Source of the DNA: Sediminibacterium ginsengisoli
GTDB taxonomy: Bacteria > Bacteroidota > Bacteroidia > Chitinophagales > Chitinophagaceae
Length of the DNA stretch: 64,000 nt
NCBI RefSeq assembly: GCF_900167075.1
Contig: NZ_FUWH01000010.1
Coordinates: forward strand, 1 to 64,000
Direction of reading: 5' to 3'
Shown: positions 1 to 11,456 of the stretch, piece after piece
Layout of the letters: every line of letters begins with the position of its first letter
Numbering within the stretch: position 1 is the stretch's first letter
Notes under the pieces: model-generated
Told to the model about the DNA's origin: nothing
Database searches by the model: none
The model's input: the letters and a program-made list of their open reading frames with translations, nothing else
Translations under genes and position numbers: made by a program

Positions 1-190
1 AGTGAGGATGGGGTGAGGGCGAAGTGAGGATGGGGTGAGGGCGAAGTGAGGATGGGGTGAGGGCGAAGTGAGGATGGGGTGAGGGCGAAGTGAGGGGGGT
101 GAGGTCGAAGTGAGGGGGGTGATTCAGCACCATACCTTCACTTCGACCTCCCCGGAGTGCAGCTCCCCCTCACCTCGCCCTCACTTCATT
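1..190. repeat. 22-bp GC-rich minisatellite with inverted arm
   Basis: Four exact head-to-tail 22-bp units, AGTGAGGATGGGGTGAGGGC plus GA, run from position 1 to 88. A 20-bp variant (89-108) and a partial unit follow. Each unit is two 11-bp halves that both carry GTGAGG. From about 137 to 185 the complementary strand of the same motif appears (CCCTCAC, CTTCACTTCGACC), so the transcript could fold back. The array sits directly 3' of the Smr gene and probably continues left of the window. A related array lies at 11.46 kb. Confidence 0.9.
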
Positions 191-1224
191 CACTTAAAAA
201 ATATCTCCGTAGCACCATACCCAAACCGCGGATCGTACTGGTTGACGAATGTTTTCACTTCGCGCTTTACCTTGAGAATATCGTGGATCTCGTCGCGCAG
301 CCGCCCCTTGCCTACACCATGGATTACGGTTAAAGAAGGCTGGTGATGCGCTACGGCCAGGTGATACCATTTTTCAAACTCTTTCAACTGGATATCGAGT
401 ATCTCGTAGTTGTCCATCTGCTCCCAGCCATGGGTCAGCTTCTCTATATGAAGGTCTACAACGGAACGTGCTGGCTCCAGGTTCTGGCGCAGTCTGGAAG
501 CATCGTATACCTTGAAGCCTTTTGCTGCGAGTGATGATAGTTCCAGCCGGTCGCTTTTTTCTTCTTCCGTTTTATCGGGATAAATATCGAAAAGCTTGTA
601 GGAAATAGTTGGGCCGTTATTATCCTTCAGCTCTTCAATACGCTGGAAAACCTGTTTTGGCTTCAGTTTCAGTGACGTTTCGTAATGCGTTGCCTTTCTT
701 TTCTCGGGTTGTAATAAAGAAAAATCGACGCTGAAAGAAGGGCTGTCGTTTACAGCTTCAAACGGAATATCGTGGATATAGAAATCGTGAAAAGGATGTA
801 CTTCACTTTCCAGTTCAAATTCGGGCTTGTTAAAGAAGTATTGTTTATAGCGGATCCGGTAACCCTTATCCGTTTTGTTAACAAGGTGCACTTTCAGCAA
901 TTCCACCACTTCGTCGTTGAAATCATCCAGCGCAAATTTGGGCAGGAATGACAGCCATACTCCATCAGCAACCCTGATCGTATTGGGTTTGCTGTTTTCT
1001 TTGGGTACCTGGTCTATATAAACTTTGGGAGCCGGCTTTTTTTCGTTTACCACCTTGTTCTTCGTAAAACGCAGAAAATACGGGAAATCGATCTGGTCCA
1101 TATAAGCCGGGAATTTAACGCCCCGCACTTCTATCAGCACCATTTTATCGTTCATGATCTCGATCACTTTACCTTCCTCATTACTATGCAACACTACAAT
1201 TTCGTCCCCTACCTGGTATTTCAT
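190..1224 (-). CDS. Smr/DUF2027 domain protein
   Basis: A 344-residue protein. The N-terminal half (KYQVGDEIVVLHSNEEGKV, then the region with the repeated KLKPKQVFQR-type strands) matches the DUF2027 architecture known from Bacteroidota. The last ~90 residues form an Smr domain, with DLHIEKL replacing the usual DLHG motif and HGVGKGRLRDEI carrying the conserved HGxGxGxL motif. Smr domains bind or nick branched nucleic acids in MutS2-like proteins, and stand-alone versions are uncharacterised nuclease candidates. The ATG at 1224 gives a natural start, and a TAnnTTTG box lies about 20 bp upstream. The gene is the last of three co-directional genes (polyprenyl synthetase, permease, Smr). The family call is firm; the function is not known. 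Confidence 0.88.
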   Translation of the reverse strand: MKYQVGDEIVVLHSNEEGKVIEIMNDKMVLIEVRGVKFPAYMDQIDFPYFLRFTKNKVVNEKKPAPKVYIDQVPKENSKPNTIRVADGVWLSFLPKFALDDFNDEVVELLKVHLVNKTDKGYRIRYKQYFFNKPEFELESEVHPFHDFYIHDIPFEAVNDSPSFSVDFSLLQPEKRKATHYETSLKLKPKQVFQRIEELKDNNGPTISYKLFDIYPDKTEEEKSDRLELSSLAAKGFKVYDASRLRQNLEPARSVVDLHIEKLTHGWEQMDNYEILDIQLKEFEKWYHLAVAHHQPSLTVIHGVGKGRLRDEIHDILKVKREVKTFVNQYDPRFGYGATEIFFK

Positions 1225-1241
1225 CTTTCTGAATTATACTG

Positions 1242-1249
1242 CAAAAATA
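1242..1249 (-). promoter_or_regulatory. -7 box TATTTTTG upstream of the Smr gene
   Basis: On the minus strand TATTTTTG matches the Bacteroidota -7 consensus TAnnTTTG, about 18 bp before the ATG. No good TTTG -33 element is visible at the usual spacing, so this is a moderate call. Confidence 0.45.
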
Positions 1250-1287
1250 CAGATAATTTGTTGCACCGTTCCGTTATCAAAGCCAAT

Positions 1288-2991
1288 CTATCCTTGCTGT
1301 GCCAGCCTGCTTCTGTTGCGTCCGTAGAGGAAGTAAATACCGAGGCCCAGTACCATCCATACAAAGAACCACAGCCAGCTCACCGCCGGGATCTCGATCA
1401 TCAGGTAAAGACAGCATAATGCGCCGATCACCGGGATGAATGAATAGTTTCTCAGGAAAGTGAGTATGGCAGTAATGATCGCGATGGCCAGGAATACGAG
1501 GAACAGGATCTCCTGGTAACCTTCGGTGCCGATGTTCGCAAACGCATTACTGATACGGCTTCTGAAAACGAAGATCACGATAGCGACAACTACCGGCAGC
1601 AGGAATTTACCGTTTATATAAGGTAATGAAAAAGCATTGCTGTTTCTCGCTTTGTTGATTTTGGGTAATACGAGCACTCCGAAACATACCAATACAAAAG
1701 CGAATAAGGTACCGATACTGGTCAGATCCGTCATAAAACTGCTTGATACAAACATGGCTGGTATGCCCACCATACATCCTGTTACAATTGTAGCGAACGA
1801 TGGTGTCTGGAATCTGGGATGCACTTTGGAGAATTTTTTAGGCAGCAGCCCGTCGCGGCTCATGCTCATCCAGATACGCGGCTGCCCCAGCTGGAATACA
1901 AGTAATACGCTGGTTGTTGCAACAACGGCACTTACAGAGATCAGGTAACCGACTTTACGCAGTCCGAGTTTATCGAATACATACGCCAGCGGATCGTCTA
2001 CTTTCAGCTCGCTGAAATGAACCATACCGGTAAGTACGAGTGCGATGAGTATATACAGAACCGTACAGATCACCAGCGAATAGATCATACCTCTCGGCAG
2101 ATCACGCTGCGGGTTCTTACATTCTTCTGCAGTGGTGGAGATCGCATCAAAACCGATATAGGCATAGAATACAGCAGAAACGCCTGCCAGTACGCCTCCG
2201 AAACCATTTGGCATGAACGGATCCCAGTTATTCGTATCCACATAGAAAAAGCCCATTACGATAATGAACAGGATCACGGCGATCTTGAAGATCACCATAA
2301 AGTTGGTACTCTTTTTACTTTCCTTGATTCCCACATAAGCCAGTATCGTGATCAGCACTACGATGATGAGTGCAGGTACGTTCAGGATCACTTTCCAGCT
2401 GCCGATCATTGGTGCATTGGTTATTGCATCATAACCCAGTCTGGCATGCTTGCTTAACTGTTCAAGCGGTTGTCCTGCCGCAATGGCTTTTACAGCTTCC
2501 TCATAACCGCTCTGTGCATTGGATGTGTTGGTTGCCAGCCAGCCCGGGAGATGAATATTGAACCCGGCGAGAAGATTGTTGAAATAACCACTCCAGCTGA
2601 TCGCTACCACAATGTTTCCGATCGCATATTCCAGTATCAGTGCCCAACCGATGATCTAGGCTACCACTTCCCCGAACGACACATATGCATAGGTATAAGC
2701 ACTACCCGCAATCGGCACACGACTCGCGAACTCCGCATAGCAAAGCGCACTGAACCCGCAGGTAATCGCTGTAATGATAAAAAGTAAGGCAATGCCCGGT
2801 CCGCCGTTATACGCCGCCGTACCAATGGTGGAGAAGATCCCCGCCCCGATCACCGCCGCGATACCCATGAAAGTAAGATCACGTACACCTAAGACTTTCC
2901 GGAGCCCTCCTGCATGACCGTCATTATGGCCTGCCTGCGCATCTGCTACGATCTTATCGATGGATTTTTTCCTGAATAACGAATCGGACAT
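1288..2991 (-). pseudogene. APC-family amino-acid permease interrupted by an in-frame TAG
   Basis: Two fragments lie in one frame. Residues 1-111 start MSDSLFRKKSIDKIV and contain the first helices (GVRDLTFMGIAAVIGAGIF, the APC glycine-rich motif). A TAG at 2656-2658 follows FGEVVA. After it the same frame continues IIGWALILEYAIGN and then the remaining ten or so helices to 1288. Without the stop the product would be about 566 residues, the usual size of cationic amino-acid transporter (YfnA/CAT-like) permeases. The expected residue at the stop is tryptophan, so a single G-to-A change (TGG to TAG) explains it. It could be a recent null mutation, a sequencing error, or readthrough. The second part could restart at a GTG at 2610 but would lack the substrate-binding first helix. 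Confidence 0.85.
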
Positions 2992-3048
2992 GTGTGTGGT
3001 TTTGGTAGTGCTAAAGCTAAGGGATAATGGATAAAATACAAAGTAAGC

Positions 3049-4014
3049 CTACTGATCTCTCTGGATCAGGAATTCTGCCAGTTCTTTTAAAGGTGCTTTA
3101 CGGACGTTGAGTACGGCGATCTCATCCAGGTGTCGCAAAGCCTGCGCCAGGTATTTCTCTTTGAGTTCGCGTGCCCATTCGTCTGCATTGCAGGCCCTGA
3201 AGATATCCAGCACCTGCGCCACTTTATCCGCCGGATTACGCATCATCAGTCCGTAAAGCTGCTGCTGCTGTTCGGGCGATGATACTGCGAGTGCATGCAG
3301 CAGGAGGAATGTTTTTTTATTCTGACGGATATCGCCCCCTACTTCCTTACCAAATTTTTCCGGATCGCCGAATGCATCGAGGTAATCGTCCTGCACCTGG
3401 AAAGCGATACCCAGGTTCTTGCCGAACTCGTAGATATGCCTGCAGTTACCTTCGCTGGCACCGCCGAGTATCGCGCCGGTTTCCAGGCTGGCTGCGAGCA
3501 GTACAGACGTTTTGAGGGTGATCATTTCAATATACTCATCGAGCGATACGCTGCTGTTCTGTTCAAAGTCGATGTCCAGCTGTTGCCCCTCACACACTTC
3601 CCTGGCCGTACGGTTGAACAGCTGGAGAATGCGGGGCATATATAAGGTGTTGATCTTCGCGATATGTTCATAAGCCCTGATCAGCATTACATCACCCGAA
3701 AGGATCGCTGTATTCTGGCCGTATTTTTCATGTACGGTTACCATACCGCGGCGCAGCGGTGCTGCATCCATAATATCGTCGTGGATCAGTGTGAAATTAT
3801 GAAAGAGCTCTATGGCGCTGGCAGCTTCAAAGCTGTCGGGGTTAAGTTCTCCGAACAGTTCATTTCCCATCAGGCACATAACCGGCCTGATCCTTTTGCC
3901 GCCCCATGATAAAAAATATTCACCCGGTTCGTATAAAGTAGCCGGGGATTCGGGAAAATGACGCGTGGAAAAATAAGTGGCAAATGCCGCTGCATGCTCT
4001 TTGAATGTTTGCAT
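3049..4014 (-). CDS. Polyprenyl synthetase (trans-isoprenyl diphosphate synthase)
   Basis: A 321-residue all-helical isoprenyl diphosphate synthase. The first aspartate-rich motif is DDIMD at residues 79-83, followed by LRRG. The second is DDYLDAFGD near residue 206. Both bind Mg2+ and the diphosphates of the allylic substrate and IPP. The GGKRIRP motif at residues 38-44 is also present. Chain length cannot be read with confidence; geranylgeranyl or longer products feeding quinones or carotenoids are usual for such Bacteroidota paralogues. The gene lies upstream of the broken permease on the same strand with a 57-bp gap. A TAGGTTTG box (4019-4026) sits only 4 bp before the ATG, so any transcript from it would be nearly leaderless. 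Confidence 0.9.
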   Translation of the reverse strand: MQTFKEHAAAFATYFSTRHFPESPATLYEPGEYFLSWGGKRIRPVMCLMGNELFGELNPDSFEAASAIELFHNFTLIHDDIMDAAPLRRGMVTVHEKYGQNTAILSGDVMLIRAYEHIAKINTLYMPRILQLFNRTAREVCEGQQLDIDFEQNSSVSLDEYIEMITLKTSVLLAASLETGAILGGASEGNCRHIYEFGKNLGIAFQVQDDYLDAFGDPEKFGKEVGGDIRQNKKTFLLLHALAVSSPEQQQQLYGLMMRNPADKVAQVLDIFRACNADEWARELKEKYLAQALRHLDEIAVLNVRKAPLKELAEFLIQRDQ

Positions 4015-4129
4015 AACGCAAACCTAAATGATTAATCCAATGTGTCCATACATAAACCTTAACTATTCTATAAAAGTCTGCGGGTTATTTTTGGCACGAT
4101 TTTATCGATCATCCGTAAAAAATATCAAA

Positions 4130-4606
4130 ATGAAAAAACTAATCCTGCTGCTGACGATCCTCTCCGCAGCTTTTTACAGCCAGGCGCAGAACCTCGGCTC
4201 TGATTACAAGACAGCCCTGGGTGTTAAAGTTTATCCCGGCGCAGTAACCCTGAAACATTTTATTGCACCGAATACCGCTGTTGAAGGCCTCGGATATATT
4301 TCGAATGACGGATTCCGGTTAACGGGTCTTTATGAGATCCATGGTGATATTTCAGGTGCGGAAGGACTGAAATGGTATGTTGGCGGCGGTGCTCACCTGG
4401 GCGTATGGAGCAACAGCTGGAAAGAAAAATATCCTACACGCAATGCCGGCCTGGCAATCGGTGTTGATGGCGTACTGGGTCTAGATTACAAGATCAAAGG
4501 CGCTCCGCTGAACCTCAGCTTCGACTGGCAGCCGTCGTTTAACTTTATCGGCTATAATTATTTCGAAGGCGGCTGGGGCGGACTTGGCGTACGTTATACT
4601 TTCTGA
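4130..4606 (+). CDS. Outer-membrane beta-barrel protein with signal peptide
   Basis: The start is placed at the ATG at 4130 because it opens a typical signal peptide (MKKLILLLTILSAAFYSQAQ). The upstream in-frame ATG at 4028 would add an unlikely 34 residues. The mature part of ~139 residues is rich in aromatic and glycine residues in alternating strands (GLGYISNDGFRLTGLYEI, LSFDWQPSFNFIGYNYFEGGWGG) and ends in the C-terminal aromatic pattern RYTF of outer-membrane barrels. It is a small eight-stranded-type barrel of unknown role. A TATTTTTG promoter box is visible at 4086-4093, and a palindromic terminator follows the stop. Confidence 0.75.
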   Translation: MKKLILLLTILSAAFYSQAQNLGSDYKTALGVKVYPGAVTLKHFIAPNTAVEGLGYISNDGFRLTGLYEIHGDISGAEGLKWYVGGGAHLGVWSNSWKEKYPTRNAGLAIGVDGVLGLDYKIKGAPLNLSFDWQPSFNFIGYNYFEGGWGGLGVRYTF

Positions 4607-4624
4607 TCATATTCACATGTATAG

Positions 4625-4666
4625 AAAAAAAGAGGGCGATGTTGATCAACATCGCCCTCTTTTTTA
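4625..4666. terminator. Bidirectional terminator between convergent genes
   Basis: A perfect 30-nt palindrome at 4631-4660 (arm AGAGGGCGATGTTGA) is preceded by six A and followed by six T, so it can terminate both the barrel gene (+) and ftsY (-). Confidence 0.9.
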
Positions 4667-4716
4667 TAGGTTCAGTAGCAGTTAAATAAGCTGTAAGAGT
4701 CAGCAGTTTACAGAAA

Positions 4717-5679
4717 TCAGGATTTGAGTTTGAACAGACTGTCCACGAACTCATGTTTATCGAAAATGATCAGGTCATCGATCTTCTCACCTACCCCGAT
4801 ATATTTAACCGGGATCTGGAACTGGTTGGCAATAGCCAGTACCACGCCGCCTTTTGCGGTACCATCCAGTTTGGTGATGGAAATAGCAGATACATCGGTA
4901 GCAGCTGTAAACTGGCGTGCCTGCTCCAGTGCATTCTGACCGGTTGAACCATCGAGCACCAGCATCACTTCATGCGGCGCATGCGGGATCACTTTCTGAA
5001 TCACCCTTTTGATCTTGCTGAGCTCTTCCATCAGGTGCGCTTTGTTGTGCAGGCGGCCTGCGGTATCGATGATCACCACATCTGCATTGCGGGCTACGGC
5101 ACTCTGAACCGTATCAAAAGCAACAGCACTCGGATCGGATCCCATTGCCTGTTTTACAATAGGTACACCAACGCGTTCGCTCCAGATGGTGAGCTGATCA
5201 ACGGCTGCGGCACGGAACGTATCCGCAGCGCCGAGGATCACGTCCTTGCCGGCTTTCTTGTAATTATGTGCGAGCTTTCCGATAGTAGTTGTTTTACCAA
5301 CACCGTTCACGCCAACCACGAGGATCACGTAAGGTTTCTTTCCTTCGGGGATTCCGAAATCTTTATAGGACTGTTCTGCCGCATCTACCAGTATCGCTTC
5401 AATTTCTTCCTGCAGCAGCCGGTTGAGTTCCGAAGTATTTACATATTTATCCTGCTTCACCCTGGCTTCGATCCTTTCGATGATACGAACGGTTGTCTCG
5501 ATCCCGACATCCGCACTCACCAGCGCTTCTTCCAGGTTATCCAGCACTTCTTCATCCACCGTGCTTTTACCGGCTATCGCTTTGGTGATCTTTGCAAAAA
5601 AACCTTCTTTTGTTTTCTCCAACCCCTGGTCGAGGCTCTCTTTTTCCTTTTTACCGAACAATTTTCCTAAGAAACTCAT
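4717..5679 (-). CDS. ftsY: Signal recognition particle receptor FtsY
   Basis: FtsY is the SRP receptor GTPase that docks ribosome-SRP complexes at the membrane for co-translational insertion. The start is set at the ATG at 5679 (MSFLGKLFGKKEKE), which gives 320 residues; the longer frame adds 12 unsupported residues. The N domain (residues ~20-110) is followed by the G domain with P-loop GVNGVGKTTT, the insertion motif DTFRAAAVDQL, the G3 motif DTAGR and the G4 motif TKLDGTAKGG. It lacks the long acidic A domain of Escherichia coli FtsY, as is common in Bacteroidota. It follows DUF4295 and the ribosomal protein genes on the same strand, which is the conserved order in this phylum. Confidence 0.97.
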   Translation of the reverse strand: MSFLGKLFGKKEKESLDQGLEKTKEGFFAKITKAIAGKSTVDEEVLDNLEEALVSADVGIETTVRIIERIEARVKQDKYVNTSELNRLLQEEIEAILVDAAEQSYKDFGIPEGKKPYVILVVGVNGVGKTTTIGKLAHNYKKAGKDVILGAADTFRAAAVDQLTIWSERVGVPIVKQAMGSDPSAVAFDTVQSAVARNADVVIIDTAGRLHNKAHLMEELSKIKRVIQKVIPHAPHEVMLVLDGSTGQNALEQARQFTAATDVSAISITKLDGTAKGGVVLAIANQFQIPVKYIGVGEKIDDLIIFDKHEFVDSLFKLKS

Positions 5680-5795
5680 AGTGTATTGATTTGCAGATAC
5701 AGACTTTAGGATCAATCAGATGAAGACTACAGACGATAAATACAAAAAGCCTTCCCTAAAAGGGGAAAGCTTTTAATATTGTAAAAGATAACCAA

Positions 5796-5969
5796 TTATT
5801 TCTCAGATAAATAATCCTTTACCTTATCCTTGTGCACGATCGCCTCTTTGAAGGTATATGCACCGGATTTAGGGCTGCGTACAGCCTTGATTACTTTAGT
5901 CCAGTTCTTAGCTTCAGCGGCTGCTTTCTGGTCCTTTACTTTTGCGTTTTTGGAAGCTGCTTTTGCCAT
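5796..5969 (-). CDS. DUF4295 small basic protein
   Basis: A 57-residue protein starting MAKAASKNAKVKDQK and ending VKDYLSEK. It matches the Bacteroidota-specific DUF4295 family, which almost always sits between rpmG and ftsY. It is lysine- and alanine-rich and probably ribosome-associated, but its role is unknown. The start codon lies 2 bp beyond the rpmG stop, so the two are almost certainly co-transcribed and translationally coupled. Confidence 0.92.
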   Translation of the reverse strand: MAKAASKNAKVKDQKAAAEAKNWTKVIKAVRSPKSGAYTFKEAIVHKDKVKDYLSEK

Positions 5970-5971
5970 GG

Positions 5972-6154
5972 TTATTTAATTTCTTTATGAACGGTTACTT
6001 TTTTCAGGATCGGGTTGAATTTTTTCAACTCCATACGTTCTGGAGTATTCTTTTTGTTCTTATTGGTGATGTAACGGCTTGTTCCGGGCAGACCAGTGGC
6101 CTTATGCTCCGTACATTCCAGAATTACCTGCACCCTGTTACCTTTCTTTGCCAT
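5972..6154 (-). CDS. rpmG: 50S ribosomal protein L33
   Basis: The 60-residue sequence [18 protein letters not shown] followed by [25 protein letters not shown] is a typical L33. It is the zinc-independent form: the paired CxxC motifs are absent and only one cysteine remains. It sits second in the operon rpmB-rpmG-DUF4295, with 29 bp to rpmB and 2 bp to DUF4295. Confidence 0.97.
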   Translation of the reverse strand: MAKKGNRVQVILECTEHKATGLPGTSRYITNKNKKNTPERMELKKFNPILKKVTVHKEIK

Positions 6155-6183
6155 TTTAGGTAGGTTTACGTTGTGTTAATTAG

Positions 6184-6420
6184 TTAGATCTTAGAACCCT
6201 GGGCTCTCATTTCTTTGATCACAGTGGCTAAGCCATTTTTGTTGATAGTTCTCAAAGCATCAGTAGAAACCTTAAGGGTTACCCAACGGTCTTCCTCAGC
6301 AAAAAAGAAACGTTTTTTCTGTAAATTTGGTAAGAAACGACGTTTAGTCTTAATGTTTGAGTGAGAAACACTATGACCTACAATCGGCTTTTTTCCTGTA
6401 ACCTGACATACTCTTGCCAT
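6184..6420 (-). CDS. rpmB: 50S ribosomal protein L28
   Basis: The 78-residue product starts [20 protein letters not shown] and carries the family motif [18 protein letters not shown]28 is a late-assembly large-subunit protein. It is the first gene of the rpmB-rpmG-DUF4295 operon and has a good -7 box upstream at 6443-6450. Confidence 0.97.
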   Translation of the reverse strand: MARVCQVTGKKPIVGHSVSHSNIKTKRRFLPNLQKKRFFFAEEDRWVTLKVSTDALRTINKNGLATVIKEMRAQGSKI

Positions 6421-6442
6421 GACTCAATTTTTTTCGGGACGG

Positions 6443-6450
6443 CAAAGGTA
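6443..6450 (-). promoter_or_regulatory. -7 box TACCTTTG of the rpmB operon
   Basis: On the minus strand TACCTTTG fits TAnnTTTG exactly and lies 22 bp before the rpmB ATG. The -33 region about 20 bp upstream reads TTATGG, only a weak match to TTTG. Confidence 0.6.
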
Positions 6451-6643
6451 GGGATTATGATCATAAAATCCATAAGAAAATTGCTTTTTTTTCAGCAATT
6501 GTCCACACCCGTTATAAACACAGGATTTTGCCGCTTATTTATTCACATCCTGCGCTGCAAAAATACGATTTCCTGCCCGGATTACCGGATTATACAGGCC
6601 TGAATTATCCAAAAAAACACAGGCAAGAAGGTCATTGAATGAG

Positions 6644-6667
6644 AAAGCCGCTTCAAAAGCGGCTTTT
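6644..6667. terminator. Hairpin after the ABC-F gene
   Basis: The arms AAAGCCGCTT and AAGCGGCTTT are separated by CAA. The hairpin lies 35 bp past the stop of the minus-strand ABC-F gene and upstream of the rpmB promoter region. The U-run on the minus strand is short and interrupted. Confidence 0.65.
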
Positions 6668-6701
6668 CTGCAAAAATCTATCATTAACCCTATGGTTCTG
6701 T

Positions 6702-9027
<2,326 letters not shown>

Positions 9028-9073
9028 AGTTCTCTTTTTTGAGAGAACTGAAAAAATGGTGCCACCGGGAATA

Positions 9074-10099
9074 TCAATGGCTCCTGGCCGAAGGATTGGC
9101 ATCCAGCGATGCGAATTGTGCTGCCTGGTATTTATAGTGCGCGGTGATTGCGATCATGGCTGCGTTATCGGTGCAGTATTCAAATTTTGGAATAAAGGTT
9201 TTCCAGCCGTGTTTCTGTCCCATTTCCTGCAATGAGGCGCGTAAGCCGCTGTTGGCACTTACACCGCCCGCAATGCATACTTGTTTTATGCCGGTCTGCT
9301 GTACTGCCTTTTTAACTTTTTTCAGCAGGATGGTGATAATAGTATGCTGGATGGATGCGCATAGGTCTGCAAGATTGGCTTCGATAAAACCTGTTTCCTG
9401 TTTCTGCAGGAAATAAAGTACCGATGTTTTCAATCCGCTGAAACTGAAATTCAGTTCCGGGATCTGCGGTTCTGCGAATTTGAATTTCAGCGGGTCGCCG
9501 GTCTTTGCATATTTATCGATCAGCGGGCCGCCTGGATAAGGTAACCCGAGCAGTTTGGCGCTTTTATCGAAAGCCTCGCCTGCCGCATCATCGATCGTTT
9601 CCCCGATCACTTCCAGGTTCAGCGGATCATGTGCCAGTACAATCTGGGTATGACCACCACTCACTGTTAAGCAGAGGAAGGGGAATTCAGGTATATCATC
9701 ACCGATCAGATTGGCCAGCACATGCGCCTGCATGTGGTGTACGGCTATCAGCGGCTTATTTAATGTCAGCGCCAGCGATTTTGCAAACTGCGTACCTACC
9801 AGCAGGCTGCCGATCAGTCCGGGCGATTGTGTAAAAGCGATCGCATCCAGTTGTTTCAGCCTGTCTGTGGTATTATTTAATTCAGGAAATGCGGCAGCCA
9901 GTGCTGTATCCACTACGGGAACAATATTCTGCATATGCGCCCTGCTCGCGAGTTCGGGAACTACGCCTCCGTATTTTTCATGTACGGATTGATTGGCGAT
10001 ATAATTGGACAATATCTTCCCGTTCACACAGACCGAAGCCGAGGTTTCATCACACGAAGATTCTATGGCGAGTATGGTAGTTGACAAATCTGCTTGCAT
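9074..10099 (-). CDS. tsaD: tRNA N6-adenosine threonylcarbamoyltransferase TsaD
   Basis: TsaD transfers the threonylcarbamoyl group from threonylcarbamoyl-AMP to A37 of ANN-decoding tRNAs together with TsaB and TsaE. The start at 10099 (MQADLSTTILAIESSCDETS) gives 341 residues. ASKHA-fold motifs are visible: IESSCDET near the N-terminus, the metal-binding HHMQAHVLANL, LTVSGGHTQIVL, the GEAFDKSAKLLGLPYPGGP segment, and CTDNAAMIA near the C-terminus. It is essential or near-essential in most bacteria. It follows the MacB-like permease gene on the same strand (49-bp gap), which is probably coincidental. Confidence 0.97.
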   Translation of the reverse strand: MQADLSTTILAIESSCDETSASVCVNGKILSNYIANQSVHEKYGGVVPELASRAHMQNIVPVVDTALAAAFPELNNTTDRLKQLDAIAFTQSPGLIGSLLVGTQFAKSLALTLNKPLIAVHHMQAHVLANLIGDDIPEFPFLCLTVSGGHTQIVLAHDPLNLEVIGETIDDAAGEAFDKSAKLLGLPYPGGPLIDKYAKTGDPLKFKFAEPQIPELNFSFSGLKTSVLYFLQKQETGFIEANLADLCASIQHTIITILLKKVKKAVQQTGIKQVCIAGGVSANSGLRASLQEMGQKHGWKTFIPKFEYCTDNAAMIAITAHYKYQAAQFASLDANPSARSH

Positions 10100-10148
10100 T
10101 AAATGATTCGGCGGCAAAGTTATTTCATCCGGCATAAACAAGAACTGA

Positions 10149-11399
10149 TTATTTGGTCCGGATGGCTACCACGGGATCCATACGCGCTGCAATGGATGCA
10201 GGAATGATCCCGGATATGATGCCCAGTATCACACAAATGCTGAATGCTAGTATCACGATATTCGGCGCGATATAAATAGCGAATGGCAGTACACTGCTCA
10301 GCACGAGAGACAGGAGCCAGACAAGTCCGAGCCCGATAAGTCCGCCTATGATACACAGGAATGCACTTTCCAGCAGGAATTCGGTAAGTATGGTACTTTT
10401 TTTAGCGCCGATCGCTTTTTTCAGACCGATCTGGCTGGTGCGTTCTCTTACAGTTACGAACATGATATTGGCAACGCCGAATGCACCTACGATCAGGCTG
10501 AGTCCGGCAATAGCCCAGCCACCGGCGCTCACCTGCCCGAAAAAGCCGGTGACCTGCTCACTGAACATGGCCACATCATTACAACTGAAATTATCTTCAT
10601 CCACAGGGCTCAGCCGCCTGATCTGTCGCATCACCCCAACCAGTTCATCGGCCAGTGCGCTCGACGGGATATCGGGCTTACCCTGTACCATGATATATGG
10701 ATTGCTGTAATCAGGATTATAAATACTTGCGAAATAGCGGTAAGGAACGATCATCGACTGGTCATAATCATAACCTCCGACAAAACTTTGCCCCTGTTTC
10801 TTGATCACACCGATCACATTCACACGGCGGCCGTTGTAAGAAACCTGGCTACCCACTGCTTTTTCCGGGTTTCCGAAAAGTTCTTCAGCCACCACATACC
10901 CGATCACTCCGGAAGTGGTGCCACGCTGGAATTCCGATTCATTAAGATAACGGCCGTATTCAATATCGATGGTCTGGATATTGTTGAATTCTTCGGAAAC
11001 TCCGTATATATTAACACTGTTGAGAATATTGTCCTTAAAGCTGAGGTTTACATTATTGGAAACAAAGAAAGCGGCATTGGAAGCCAGCTGACTTTTCATT
11101 TTGATGAATTTCATCTCCTCGTATTTCATCGAGGGACGTTTTACATATTTCCACCAAGGATAAGCGCCCCCTTCGCCGCCATAATACCATTTATCTATGT
11201 AGATGGTGTTTGTGCCAAAGGCTTTAATATCGTTCTGTACTTTGCGTTCGAGACTGTCTACAGTTGCCAGTACCCCGATAATACAGAAAATACCGATCGT
11301 GATCCCGAAAAGCGACAGAAAGGTACGCAGTTTATTTACGCGCAGTTCCTGTACGGCCATCCGGAAACTGTTCCACAGGATCTTGAGTAGCTTTAACAT
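10149..11399 (-). CDS. MacB/FtsX-type ABC transporter permease
   Basis: A 416-residue inner-membrane protein. One N-terminal helix (LRTFLSLFGITIGIFCIIGVL) is followed by a ~230-residue periplasmic MacB-PCD domain and three C-terminal helices (FtsX domain, residues ~285-410) ending in the PASIAARMDPVVAIRTK signature. Such proteins pair with a separate LolD/MacB-type ATPase for mechanotransmission or efflux of lipoproteins and peptides. No ATPase or adaptor gene is next to it here. The N-terminal leader (MLKLLKILWNSFRMAVQELRVNK) is typical. Upstream lies the divergent sdh operon, separated by a GC-rich repeat tract. Confidence 0.9.
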   Translation of the reverse strand: MLKLLKILWNSFRMAVQELRVNKLRTFLSLFGITIGIFCIIGVLATVDSLERKVQNDIKAFGTNTIYIDKWYYGGEGGAYPWWKYVKRPSMKYEEMKFIKMKSQLASNAAFFVSNNVNLSFKDNILNSVNIYGVSEEFNNIQTIDIEYGRYLNESEFQRGTTSGVIGYVVAEELFGNPEKAVGSQVSYNGRRVNVIGVIKKQGQSFVGGYDYDQSMIVPYRYFASIYNPDYSNPYIMVQGKPDIPSSALADELVGVMRQIRRLSPVDEDNFSCNDVAMFSEQVTGFFGQVSAGGWAIAGLSLIVGAFGVANIMFVTVRERTSQIGLKKAIGAKKSTILTEFLLESAFLCIIGGLIGLGLVWLLSLVLSSVLPFAIYIAPNIVILAFSICVILGIISGIIPASIAARMDPVVAIRTK

Positions 11400-11456
11400 G
11401 ATTCAAATGTAATTCAGTGTTGTTGTATGATAAAGTTTTATTTGATGAGGGGTTGG

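Noticed and set aside
1..88. G-quadruplex array
   Set aside because: G runs are present, but the loops between some runs exceed the usual length, so only a weak possibility remains.
1..121. CRISPR array
   Set aside because: The repeats are directly adjacent with no unique spacers, and no cas genes are present.
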